The notes beneath the pieces are model-generated. The model was not told where the DNA came from. It did not search any database and saw only the letters and a program-made list of their open reading frames with translations. DNA of 64,000 nucleotides, taken from an uncultured Pseudomonadales bacterium (GTDB lineage: Bacteria > Pseudomonadota > Gammaproteobacteria > Pseudomonadales > Balneatricaceae). The position numbers and the translations under genes are program-made. The stretch is taken from assembly GCA_937773555.1 (NCBI GenBank), contig CALJVT010000001.1, forward strand, positions 53,784 to 117,783, in the 5' to 3' direction. This document shows, one piece after another, positions 46,302 through 54,042 of this stretch (positions are counted from its first letter, which is position 1; every line of letters begins with the position of its first letter).

Positions 46302-46573
46302 AAAAGCCACTGCAGGCCATTGCAATAGAATATGGGAGCAACCCAGTACCGCTAGTTATAGCCAAAGGTGAAGGTGATTTAGCTCAAAAGGTTATTGACG
46401 CTGCCATTGCCGCAGGAGTGCCTATTAAAAAAGATGAGGAGTTAGTAGCGCTTTTAGGCTTGCTTGATATCAACGAAAAAATACCGCAGTCACTCTATAC
46501 CTTGGTAGCAGAGGTATTGGTTTACACCTATAGGCTCAAAGGTATGAAGCCTGGTGATGAAAAAGTAGTTTGA
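46298..46573 (+). CDS. Stand-alone FlhB C-terminal domain protein (FlhX-like)
   Basis: A 91-residue protein equal to the cytoplasmic domain of FlhB/YscU: AIAIEYGSNPVPLVIAKGEGDLAQKVIDAAIAAGVPIKKDEELVALL. In full-length FlhB the site is NPTH, where self-cleavage occurs; here it is NPVP, so autocleavage should not happen and the protein mimics the already cleaved fragment. The start overlaps fliK by 4 bp, coupling it to its functional partner in substrate switching. Confidence 0.88.
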   Translation: MKKPLQAIAIEYGSNPVPLVIAKGEGDLAQKVIDAAIAAGVPIKKDEELVALLGLLDINEKIPQSLYTLVAEVLVYTYRLKGMKPGDEKVV

Positions 46574-46582
46574 ATAAGGGGT

Positions 46583-47050
46583 TTATTGGTGCAGGTCTAA
46601 GATGAGGGTAACCTCACCCTCTGTGAGCCCACACAGGTGTTGGATTTTTTCGCCGGGTATACCGTCCTTGGCCATCCTTATAGCCTGTTCATAATTATTT
46701 TGGCTTGGCACCTCTGTAGATAAAGCTCCATTTGAACTAGATTGGTCTTTAATACGGTCTAACTTTTGGTTATTAGTATCAATTAAACCGTAGATATCTT
46801 GTAATACTCGGTCTGTAGATCGCTGGTGCTTAGCCGCTAAAACTTGGTGTTTCTCTATTTGTTTGTAGTCTTCTCGCTGCTCTAAAAGCTGGTAACCCAA
46901 GTCTGACAGGCGCTGGAGCAATAGCTGGCTTGCTTGGCGCTCTAACAAAAGGGAAACTAAGCTTGTTACTAAGGCTATTAGGCTAATCACCACCAGCAGT
47001 ATCAATAAGGTTAGCTGAGGGTTATTCGCTAAGGTGTTAAAAATGGCCAT
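46583..47050 (-). CDS. DUF2802 family protein
   Basis: A 155-residue protein with an N-terminal membrane segment (LTLLILLVVISLIALVTSLVSLLL, about residues 13-36), a charged coiled-coil-like region and the C-terminal DUF2802 block YEQAIRMAKDGIPGEKIQHLCGLTEGEVTLILDLHQ, which resembles a helix-turn-helix. It is commonly found among flagellar or chemotaxis genes in gammaproteobacteria. The function is unknown. Confidence 0.85.
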   Translation of the reverse strand: MAIFNTLANNPQLTLLILLVVISLIALVTSLVSLLLERQASQLLLQRLSDLGYQLLEQREDYKQIEKHQVLAAKHQRSTDRVLQDIYGLIDTNNQKLDRIKDQSSSNGALSTEVPSQNNYEQAIRMAKDGIPGEKIQHLCGLTEGEVTLILDLHQ

Positions 47051-47104
47051 AAAAACAATCTGCTATGTAAGTGTAGTTAGGATGGGTCGAGTAAATTCTT
47101 TCAT

Positions 47105-47575
47105 TTAGGCCTTATAGAGGCTACGGCCAATATTAGATTTAAAGGCATTGCCTAAATTGTTGTATAAGTTTGTACTGGTTGCTGGGCTATTAAGTTCTAA
47201 CGTGTCTAGGGCCTTATTAATTGACTCTAGCTTAATGCGCATAAAGAAATCACTGGTACGGTGGATCTTGTCACAGGCAGCTAATAAATCTAACAGCTGC
47301 TGCCACATCGTCTGCTGTGCCATAGTTAGGTGTTGGCTAAAGTTTTGATCTTCTCTGTCGATACCTGAATCCGTACAAAACTTATTACGCAAGGCATCAA
47401 ATAGCTGAATGGTTTGAACGTCATGTTGTTTGCGTGCCTGAAGTTCCTGGAAAGCCTTCAAGTCGCTAGTTTTCAGGTATTCATACTCTCGGTTAAGGGT
47501 GCTCTGCAATTGCTGCGCATCAGTAATGGCCTGCTCTAAGTGGCCATTAAATTCTTCTTCTCGTGGTTGCAGCAA
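47105..47575 (-). CDS. flgN: Flagellar chaperone FlgN
   Basis: A 156-residue, mostly helical protein, placed directly after flgM. FlgN-type proteins escort the hook-filament junction proteins FlgK and FlgL (both encoded here) to the export gate. Visible features are LEQAITDAQQLQSTLNREYEYLKTSDLKAFQEL and LLAACDKIHRTSDFFMRIKLESINKALDTL. Sequence conservation is low in the family, so the call rests partly on context. Confidence 0.82.
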   Translation of the reverse strand: MLQPREEEFNGHLEQAITDAQQLQSTLNREYEYLKTSDLKAFQELQARKQHDVQTIQLFDALRNKFCTDSGIDREDQNFSQHLTMAQQTMWQQLLDLLAACDKIHRTSDFFMRIKLESINKALDTLELNSPATSTNLYNNLGNAFKSNIGRSLYKA

Positions 47576-47582
47576 TGGTGGG

Positions 47583-47933
47583 TTATCCTTGAATTAGTTT
47601 TTCTAAGCTAGTCATTTTTTCAGCAACACGTGCTGTATTAATAGGGAACTCACCAATTTCTAAGGCCTGCTTAATGCTATTAACCTTCGTTTGGTTGACG
47701 TCACTGATGCCTTTACTTGCTTGGGTCATGTGCAGCAGCGTTTGTGCCTCTGGTGTAAGCTTAACTTGGTCCGCACCTTGATTCGGCCCTGTTTTGGTTT
47801 GTTGTACTAAGGGCTGGCTTTGCGCTGCTTGTGATTGTTGTTGACCACCCTGAGTTTTATTAGCCGGCTGAGCGACCGTACCGTTGGCTTTGCCAGCTGT
47901 TAACCCTCGATACTGATTATTAATGTCGTTCAT
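47583..47933 (-). CDS. flgM: Anti-sigma-28 factor FlgM
   Basis: A 116-residue anti-sigma factor that holds FliA until the hook is complete and FlgM is exported. The low-complexity Gln-rich N-terminal half precedes the sigma-binding C-terminal half (DQVKLTPEAQTLLHMTQ, SIKQALEIGEFPINTARVAEKMTSLEKLI). A sigma-28 promoter lies about 47 bp upstream, so FlgM is made under the factor it inhibits. Confidence 0.93.
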   Translation of the reverse strand: MNDINNQYRGLTAGKANGTVAQPANKTQGGQQQSQAAQSQPLVQQTKTGPNQGADQVKLTPEAQTLLHMTQASKGISDVNQTKVNSIKQALEIGEFPINTARVAEKMTSLEKLIQG

Positions 47934-47980
47934 GTTCCACCTTTAACCTCATTAAACCTACTTTCCCATCTATACAGTAG

Positions 47981-48007
47981 CTATCGGCAGGCTGAGTAAA
48001 AACTTAA
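47981..48007 (-). promoter_or_regulatory. Sigma-28 (FliA) promoter of flgM-flgN
   Basis: On the minus strand the sequence reads TTAAGTTT, an 11-bp spacer and GCCGATAG. This differs by only one base in each element from the FliA consensus TAAAGTTT-N11-GCCGATAA. Confidence 0.85.
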
Positions 48008-48068
48008 GTTAAAAATAGCATTTAATTTAAATAAAATCTTAATAATCACAAAAAACCTTTTAACCTGC

Positions 48069-49205
48069 CTAATTAATGAGTTCTAACTGGCCTTTAGCAA
48101 TCACCAAGCCCCGTTTTACTAAGCCGCTGGGCATTACTTTAACGTCAACCTTATCACCCAAATTACCATTTGACAAAGCCTGTGCTTGGCTAGAAATTTG
48201 GTAGTTTTTTAAATTAATTTGCAAGCGTACCTGGCTACCTTTAGTCACTAGGTACGCTTGGCGTAACATATCTTTTGTTAGGGGTGTATCACTGGCGATG
48301 TAGCGTTTGGTAACCCATCCAACTAGCGCTTCTGTGCGCATAAACTCTGTTTGTCTTAGTTTGTGGTCTGGCACCCATGCCATGGTGAGATCTTGGGCGA
48401 TCAGCTCTCGACCCATAGCGAGCGCTTGGCGACTAATGACCACACGCTGCTGACCCTGAACATCATTTTTATCCAGCAATTTACCCGCTTTTATATACCT
48501 TTTTGCCAACTGGCCAAGTAGTTGGTTTTTGTTGGTAATAACATTGGGGCTGCTGGTGTGGATAGACTCTTTGCTGGCAGTTAGATGGTTTGTGGCAATT
48601 ACCTGGCCTTGAGGAATGTCTTTGGCTGCACGCCACAGCAGATGTAAGTGACTAAAATCTTTAGGGCTAAGCCAGTGCCCTGAGTTTAACTGGCGTTTAA
48701 CTTGTTTGCCAATAGGGTTAGTGTCGCTGCTGATTAAGGTGTTGCTGATGTCAGTGCTATTGCCGGTATAGGCCACTAAGGCGACTTGTTTTGCACTAAT
48801 AGTACCTTGTTCTGCAATATCGCTTACTAGGCGCCAGGCTTTGGTGCTGATTTTCACCTTAATGGATAGGTATAACGACCAATTGGGTTTGTTACTGTTA
48901 TAGGTTTCATCACAAACCACTTTCACCGTTTTTTGATTGTTAAAGGGCAGTGTTACCTGCAATGAAGTTTTGCACAGGGCGTAGCGACTGCGTTCGTCTA
49001 GCTTAGCGGCGCTGGCATGACCACCTAACTGTTGTTGGGAAAATGCATTAACCGCTTGATAAATGTCTTCATGGGCCTGCCACTGTGCGGCATGAGAAGC
49101 CGTTGTAGCTAGCCCCAAAAAAACCACTGTTGCCAACCATTTACCGGGTATTAACGCAGCGGCAAAGCCTTGCCACTTGTTGTTATTGGATCCTAAATAC
49201 GTCAT
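48069..49205 (-). CDS. flgA: P-ring chaperone FlgA with three SAF-like repeats
   Basis: FlgA assists polymerisation of the FlgI P-ring in the periplasm. This copy has 378 residues against the usual 220-250. A hydrophobic signal segment (about residues 20-40) and an N-terminal domain with two cysteines (Cys78, Cys98) are followed by what look like three tandem SAF-type units: about 124-186 (ISAKQVALVAYTG ... WLSPKDF), 191-250 (KDIPQGQVIATNHLT ... LLDKNDV) and 254-318 (ALAMGRELIAQDLT ... PLTKDML), then the normal C-terminal beta domain (VRLQINLKNYQISSQAQALSNGNLGDKVDVKV). Confidence 0.88.
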   Translation of the reverse strand: MTYLGSNNNKWQGFAAALIPGKWLATVVFLGLATTASHAAQWQAHEDIYQAVNAFSQQQLGGHASAAKLDERSRYALCKTSLQVTLPFNNQKTVKVVCDETYNSNKPNWSLYLSIKVKISTKAWRLVSDIAEQGTISAKQVALVAYTGNSTDISNTLISSDTNPIGKQVKRQLNSGHWLSPKDFSHLHLLWRAAKDIPQGQVIATNHLTASKESIHTSSPNVITNKNQLLGQLAKRYIKAGKLLDKNDVQGQQRVVISRQALAMGRELIAQDLTMAWVPDHKLRQTEFMRTEALVGWVTKRYIASDTPLTKDMLRQAYLVTKGSQVRLQINLKNYQISSQAQALSNGNLGDKVDVKVMPSGLVKRGLVIAKGQLELIN

Positions 49206-49247
49206 AAAATAATTTCTAACATTATGAAAAATAACAGTTTATTTGTA

Positions 49248-49264
49248 TTGGCATAATCGTTGCT
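49248..49264 (+). promoter_or_regulatory. Sigma-54 promoter of flgB
   Basis: TTGGCATAATCGTTGCT has GG at 49250-49251 and GC at 49262-49263 with exactly 10 bp between, and TTGGCA and TTGCT match the -24 and -12 elements. The flgB ATG is 63 bp downstream. Confidence 0.85.
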
Positions 49265-49326
49265 TTAGTCACTGTGTAGTTGGCATATTTAGGCCTCTAA
49301 ACAGTTAACAAACGTAGCGAAAAATT

Positions 49327-49719
49327 ATGAGTCTTTTACAAAACCCACTAGGCATTCATGCCACCGCCTTAAAGCTGCGCGAACAGCGCACCTCGGTATT
49401 GGCATCTAATATTGCCAATGCAGACACGCCCAATTACAAGGCGCGTGATATTGACTTTAGCAGCGTAATGGCGGCCACAAAAGGCAATGCCATGGGCACA
49501 AGCCATAGCCGGCATATCGGTGTGAGCCACTATCAAGCCCTGCAGGGCGACGGCATGATTAAGTACCGAATGGCAAATAGCGCCTCTATAGATGGCAACA
49601 CAGTGGAAGTTAACACAGAAAACAATCTGTTTACAGAGAACTCCCTTCGCTATCAGGCCACATCTACTTTTTTAAATAGTCGAATTAAAGGCATCATGAG
49701 CGCTTTGCGTGGCGAATAA
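49327..49719 (+). CDS. flgB: Flagellar proximal rod protein FlgB
   Basis: Part of the flagellar rod at the MS-ring. The 130-residue protein has the rod motif VLASNIANADTPNYKARDIDF in the N-terminal helix and the C-terminal helix RYQATSTFLNSRIKGIMSALRGE. It is first in flgBCDE and follows a sigma-54 promoter. Confidence 0.96.
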   Translation: MSLLQNPLGIHATALKLREQRTSVLASNIANADTPNYKARDIDFSSVMAATKGNAMGTSHSRHIGVSHYQALQGDGMIKYRMANSASIDGNTVEVNTENNLFTENSLRYQATSTFLNSRIKGIMSALRGE

Positions 49720-49767
49720 GCCAAGCCTAGCTCACTCACTTAGCCTAAACCAATAGAGAACAGCACA

Positions 49768-50181
49768 ATGTCAATGCTAACCGCCTTAAAAATCTCCAGT
49801 TCTGCTATGAATGCACAAATGATGCGTCTGAATACCACTGCCAGTAACTTGGCTAACATAGATGTTGTGGGTTCCACCTCTGAGGAAGCGTATAAAGCTA
49901 AAAAACCCATTTTTAAAACAGTGATTGAAAATTATACCCAGGATAACTTTGGAGCCAGCGTAAGTGTGAACGGCATCTTCGTAAGCGATAGAGAAAATAC
50001 AAGTCGCTACGACCCACAAAACCCATTGGCGAGTAGAGATGGCTATGTGTTTATGTCTAACGTTAATTCTATAGAAGAAATGGTAGACATGACCAACGCC
50101 TCACGTTCTTACCAAACCAACGTAGAAGTGATGAACGCAACAAAGAAAATGATGATGAGCACGTTGCAGCTTGGCAAGTAA
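49768..50181 (+). CDS. flgC: Flagellar proximal rod protein FlgC
   Basis: A 137-residue rod protein. The N-terminal MNAQMMRLNTTASNLANIDV and C-terminal GYVFMSNVNSIEEMVDMTNASRSYQTNVEVMNATKKMMM match FlgC. It follows flgB by 48 bp. Confidence 0.96.
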   Translation: MSMLTALKISSSAMNAQMMRLNTTASNLANIDVVGSTSEEAYKAKKPIFKTVIENYTQDNFGASVSVNGIFVSDRENTSRYDPQNPLASRDGYVFMSNVNSIEEMVDMTNASRSYQTNVEVMNATKKMMMSTLQLGK

Positions 50182-50244
50182 TATTTTGGTTTACCTGAGC
50201 ATGCCTAACGACGTAGGCAAAAAAAACACTATAAGGAGATTATG

Positions 50245-50919
50245 ATGACTACATCAGTAACGCAAGCCATACCCGGCACTCTTAGATCATTCGAGTCTAC
50301 CCAAAATAGTGAAGAAAATCGAACCTCGGTGCTAGGGCAAGACGACTTTCTAAAGCTATTAACGGCCCAACTACAGTACCAAGACCCAATGAAGCCAATG
50401 GAAAATGGTGAATTTATGGGGCAGATGGCACAGTTTTCTACCGTTAGTGGCATTACCGAAATGGGAGAATCTATAGACGGCCTAGTGAGCATATATCAGG
50501 GCCAACAAATGAGTAACTCGGCTGCCATGATTGGTAAACAAGCATTAGTGAATGGCAACTTGGCACAACTAAAGGGTGGTCAACTGGGTGGTGCAATAGA
50601 CCTAGCGACAGCAGCCAACGACGTCCGTATCGAAATTACCTCAGATAGCGGTGAAGTGATGGCGAGTTTAGGGCTGGGGTCACAATTAGCAGGCACCAAA
50701 GAATTTACCTGGGACGGTGTGACACGAGATGGTACCCAAGCCCCAGAAGGGCGCTATCACCTCAGAGCTACGGCCTTAGTGGATGGTGAAACCAAAGTGC
50801 CCCCCATGCAAGTTTACGGCACAGTCAGTAGTATTCAGCTTAAGAATGGAGAGGTTACTCTCAATGTATCGGGTCAAGGTAATGTCAGTTTTAATAATGT
50901 GAAGCGCATTAGTCAATAG
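50245..50919 (+). CDS. flgD: Flagellar hook-capping protein FlgD
   Basis: Scaffold for hook assembly. The N-terminal FlgD motif LGQDDFLKLLTAQLQYQDPMKPMENGEFMGQMAQFSTVSGI is followed by a beta-rich FlgD Ig-like/Tudor part (FTWDGVTRDGTQAPEGRYHLRATA). Two adjacent ATG codons exist (50242, 50245); AAGGAG at 50233-50238 favours 50245 by spacing. The 224-residue length is normal. Confidence 0.95.
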   Translation: MTTSVTQAIPGTLRSFESTQNSEENRTSVLGQDDFLKLLTAQLQYQDPMKPMENGEFMGQMAQFSTVSGITEMGESIDGLVSIYQGQQMSNSAAMIGKQALVNGNLAQLKGGQLGGAIDLATAANDVRIEITSDSGEVMASLGLGSQLAGTKEFTWDGVTRDGTQAPEGRYHLRATALVDGETKVPPMQVYGTVSSIQLKNGEVTLNVSGQGNVSFNNVKRISQ

Positions 50920-50975
50920 CGTATCAGTGCCACTTAAATAAATGTAATTTAACCTCATCAATAGGGAATTGGTCT

Positions 50976-52230
50976 ATGTCTTTTTATACCTCACTCACCG
51001 GCCTAAACTCGGCGCAAGCAGATTTAGGGGTCACATCAAACAATATAGCCAACGTAGGCACTGTGGGCTTTAAAAAATCTCGTGCTGATTTTGGTGACTT
51101 GTTTAGTAGTACGTCGGGTGCCATTGGTCAGGGCGCCCATTTAAAAAACGTAAATCAGCAGTTTAGCCAGGGCAGCATTGAAATGTCGGGTAACGCATTA
51201 GACTTAGCCATCTCTGGAGAAGGTTTTTTTGCTGTACGACCAGACCTAAGCGCAACCGAAACGGTGTACACCCGAGCAGGTGCCTTTAGCATTAATAACG
51301 ACAACTATGTCGTTGATTCCTCTGGTCAGTATCTTCAGGCATTCCCTGTGAGTGAAGATGGGTCTGTAATTGCCACCGGCCTAACGTCTGCTAAGTCGTT
51401 ACAATTAACATCAGCTGGGGGGTTGCCAAAAGTTACTTCTAAAATTGAATTAGGTTTAAATTTGCCCTCTGATGCGGCTATTAAACCCACCGCTTCATTT
51501 TCGCCTAGTGATAGTAATACCTTTAACTCGTCAACCCAGATGACCGCTTACGACTCTTTAGGAAATCCGCATGTTGCCACAGTGTATTTTCTTAAAACGT
51601 CCAACCCAACACCCGCAGTACCCACGAATACCTGGGACACTAAGCTTTATATCGATGGGGCTGTGATAGCAGCCCACTAATGCAGCCGATAGCGTGTTGA
51701 CGTTTGATCAAGACGGCAAGCTGACTGCACCCATAGCGGCGATCACCTACGACCCTGCAACATTGATTACCGGTGCGAAGCCACTAAGCGTAAGCATAGA
51801 TTACGGTACCTTATCTAGCCAGTATTCTGCGCCTTTCTCAGTCATGTCTTTGTCTCAGGATGGCCACCCGCGCGGTGAGTTATCGGGTATGGACATTGAC
51901 TCAGGTGGTGTTGTGCGTGCCAACTACACCAATGGCACACAAATGGCCTTGGGTAAATTAATGTTGGCTAACTTTGATAACCCTAATGGGTTGAAACAGA
52001 TCGGCAATGCCAGCTTTGAAGCCACCAATGCCTCTGGCCTTGTAGACTTAGGTGAAGCCGGGTCTGGTGGCTTTGGTGACATTCAAGGGGGTGCCTTGGA
52101 GGGATCTAACGTTGATCTTACAGAACAACTAGTGAAGTTAATCAGTGCCCAGCGCAACTTCCAAGCCAACGCTAAGGCCCTTGATACCTCAGGTACCTTA
52201 ATGCAAACCATTATGGGAATAATGAACTAA
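50976..52230 (+). pseudogene. flgE: Flagellar hook protein FlgE, frameshifted
   Basis: The N-terminal part (FYTSLTGLNSAQADLGVTSNNIANVGTVGFKKSRADF) runs to a TAA at 51678-51680 after about 234 codons. The rest continues in the +1 frame from 51676 (PTNAADSVLTFDQDGKL) to the normal C-terminus NVDLTEQLVKLISAQRNFQANAKALDTSGTLMQT at 52230. Dropping one C of the CCC at 51673-51675 restores a protein of about 417 residues. Both halves are well conserved, which argues for a recent mutation or a sequencing error rather than long decay. No slippery motif typical of programmed frameshifting is seen. Confidence 0.9.
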
Positions 52231-52284
52231 GCCACGCTATACAGGTTACATCACTTACTAAAAGCCCGATCACTGTATAGTAAG

Positions 52285-52301
52285 TTGGCATCGATATTGC
52301 A
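52285..52301 (+). promoter_or_regulatory. Sigma-54 promoter of flgI
   Basis: TTGGCATCGATATTGCA has GG at 52287-52288 and GC at 52299-52300 with the correct 10-bp spacing. It lies 27 bp before the flgI start in the gap where flgFGH would be expected. Confidence 0.8.
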
Positions 52302-52327
52302 TTAGCTAGTTAAGGAAGGAGAAATTG

Positions 52328-53464
52328 ATGAAACTTTGCCGTATTTTTGCCATATTAACTACTATTGTTGTGGCCCACATTGCCACTCTTGCCCATGCTG
52401 ATCGAGTGAAAGATCTGGCTGAAGTGGCTGGAGTACGTGATAACCAGCTAATTGGTTATGGCTTAGTTGTGGGTTTAAATGGCACTGGTGACGGGAAAAT
52501 GTCATTTACCAGTCAAAGTATGACATCCATGCTGGCCCGCTTTGGGGTTAACCTAAGTGATACCCTTTCTAATTATGATGGGTCTACTTCGCGTAATGCT
52601 TTAGAGCTAAAAAACGTTGCAGCGGTAATGATTACCGCTAATCTGCCTGCTTTTGCTAAACCTGGTCAGCGTATTGATGTCACCATATCAACCATTGGTG
52701 CCTCTACTAGTTTACGTGGTGGCAGTTTAATTATGTCCCGCCTTTTGGGTGTGGATGGCGACGTATATGCTTTGGCGCAAGGTGCATTAGCCGTAAGCGG
52801 CGCTAGTGCAAGTGCTGGTGGAGCATCTGCAACTGTCAATGTTCCAACAGTGGGGCGCATACCTTCTGGTGCCACCGTAGAGAAAATGGTTGAAACGCCT
52901 TTCTCAACCAGTGAATTCATCGTGCTTAACCTAAAAAACTCTGATTTTACTACCAACCGTCGATTAGCTAACGCTATTAATGACACCTTTGGCCCAGGCA
53001 CTGCCACTGCTTTAGATGCTGTTTCTACGCGGATTTTAGCGCCAGCAGAAGTTAACCAGCGGGTCACTTTTCTATCCATGATAGAAAACTTAGAAGTAGA
53101 GCCAGCGGCGCCGCCAGCGCGAGTTGTGGTCAATTCCCGCACGGGTACAGTTGTTATTAGCCGTAATGTAAAAGTAGATGCCGCCGCCGTCACCCATGGG
53201 GGAATCACTGTAACGGTAAAAACGTCTAACAAAGTGGTCCAGCCCAGTGCTTTCTCGCAAACGGGTGAAACCACAAACGAGGTGAATACAGAGGTGCTTA
53301 TTGAAGAACAAGCTAACAACATGTTTTTGTTTACCCCTGGCATAGAGCTACAAGACATAGTAGACGCTGTGAACGCTGTGGGCGCTACGCCAAGCGCTTT
53401 AGTGTCTATCTTACAGGCGCTTAAACAAAGTGGCAGCCTGCGTGCTGATTTAATAGTTATTTAG
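52328..53464 (+). CDS. flgI: Flagellar P-ring protein FlgI
   Basis: Forms the P-ring around the rod in the peptidoglycan layer. ATG 52328 follows AAGGAAGGAG; a TTG at 52325 is less likely. The 378-residue protein has a signal peptide ending ATLAHA-DRVKDLAEVAGVRDNQLIGYGLVVGLNGTGD, the family signature start, and GIELQDIVDAVNAVGATPSALVSILQALKQSGSLRADLIVI at the end. It directly follows flgE; flgF, flgG and flgH are missing between them. Confidence 0.97.
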   Translation: MKLCRIFAILTTIVVAHIATLAHADRVKDLAEVAGVRDNQLIGYGLVVGLNGTGDGKMSFTSQSMTSMLARFGVNLSDTLSNYDGSTSRNALELKNVAAVMITANLPAFAKPGQRIDVTISTIGASTSLRGGSLIMSRLLGVDGDVYALAQGALAVSGASASAGGASATVNVPTVGRIPSGATVEKMVETPFSTSEFIVLNLKNSDFTTNRRLANAINDTFGPGTATALDAVSTRILAPAEVNQRVTFLSMIENLEVEPAAPPARVVVNSRTGTVVISRNVKVDAAAVTHGGITVTVKTSNKVVQPSAFSQTGETTNEVNTEVLIEEQANNMFLFTPGIELQDIVDAVNAVGATPSALVSILQALKQSGSLRADLIVI

Positions 53465-53492
53465 CCACACAAACCAGAAACGAGATAACGCC

Positions 53493-53987
53493 ATGACCGT
53501 AAACACCAGACAACATGCTAATAACTATAACGATTTTACCGGTTTAGCAAACTTGCGTACGCAGGCGCAAAAAGACCAAAAAGCGGCACTGAATGAAACA
53601 GCACAGCAATTTGAAGCCTTGTTTATACAAATGATGCTGGCTGAAATGCGAAAATCTATTCCTAAGGAGGGCATGTTTGATTCTCAGGCGGTGCAAACCT
53701 ATCAAGACATGTCAGACAAGCAGGTGGCCTTAGATATGGCTAAGCGTGGTGATTTTGGCATAGCCAATGTGATTAAGCAGCAGTTTGAACGCCAAGGTAT
53801 GGCAATGCCAGCAGAGCAAGTACTAAAACTCAGAAGTGCAAGCCCATCCTTTAACGTGCAATCGTTAATATCGGGTATGCCTCTTGCTGTGGCTGAGGGA
53901 GCAGGGCTAACTTTACCAGTTGCGCGGCAACGGGCCTTGACTATCGACAGGCAAGATTCTGCCGCCATGGTGCTAGAGCGTAAATAG
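53493..53987 (+). CDS. flgJ: FlgJ rod-binding domain only (no muramidase domain)
   Basis: A 164-residue protein with the FlgJ N-terminal rod-capping domain: ETAQQFEALFIQMMLAEMRKSIPKEGMFDSQAVQTYQDMSDKQVALDMAKRG. In most gammaproteobacteria FlgJ is about 310 residues with a C-terminal glucosaminidase that opens peptidoglycan for the rod. Here the protein ends after a tail without that domain, and only 55 bp separate it from flgK, so no remnant is present. A separate muramidase elsewhere would be required. Confidence 0.9.
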   Translation: MTVNTRQHANNYNDFTGLANLRTQAQKDQKAALNETAQQFEALFIQMMLAEMRKSIPKEGMFDSQAVQTYQDMSDKQVALDMAKRGDFGIANVIKQQFERQGMAMPAEQVLKLRSASPSFNVQSLISGMPLAVAEGAGLTLPVARQRALTIDRQDSAAMVLERK

Positions 53988-54042
53988 ATCGTAAGCAAAC
54001 ATGCATCAGCAACACAATAACACTAGAAAGCGGAGTTAAATA

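Noticed and set aside
51660-51700. Programmed +1 frameshifting in flgE
   Set aside because: No known slippery sequence, upstream Shine-Dalgarno stimulator or conserved downstream structure is seen; a mutation or read error is simpler.
52666-53358. Long open frame antisense to flgI (230 codons)
   Set aside because: It is a shadow of the flgI codon pattern; the product has no recognisable domain and no ribosome site.
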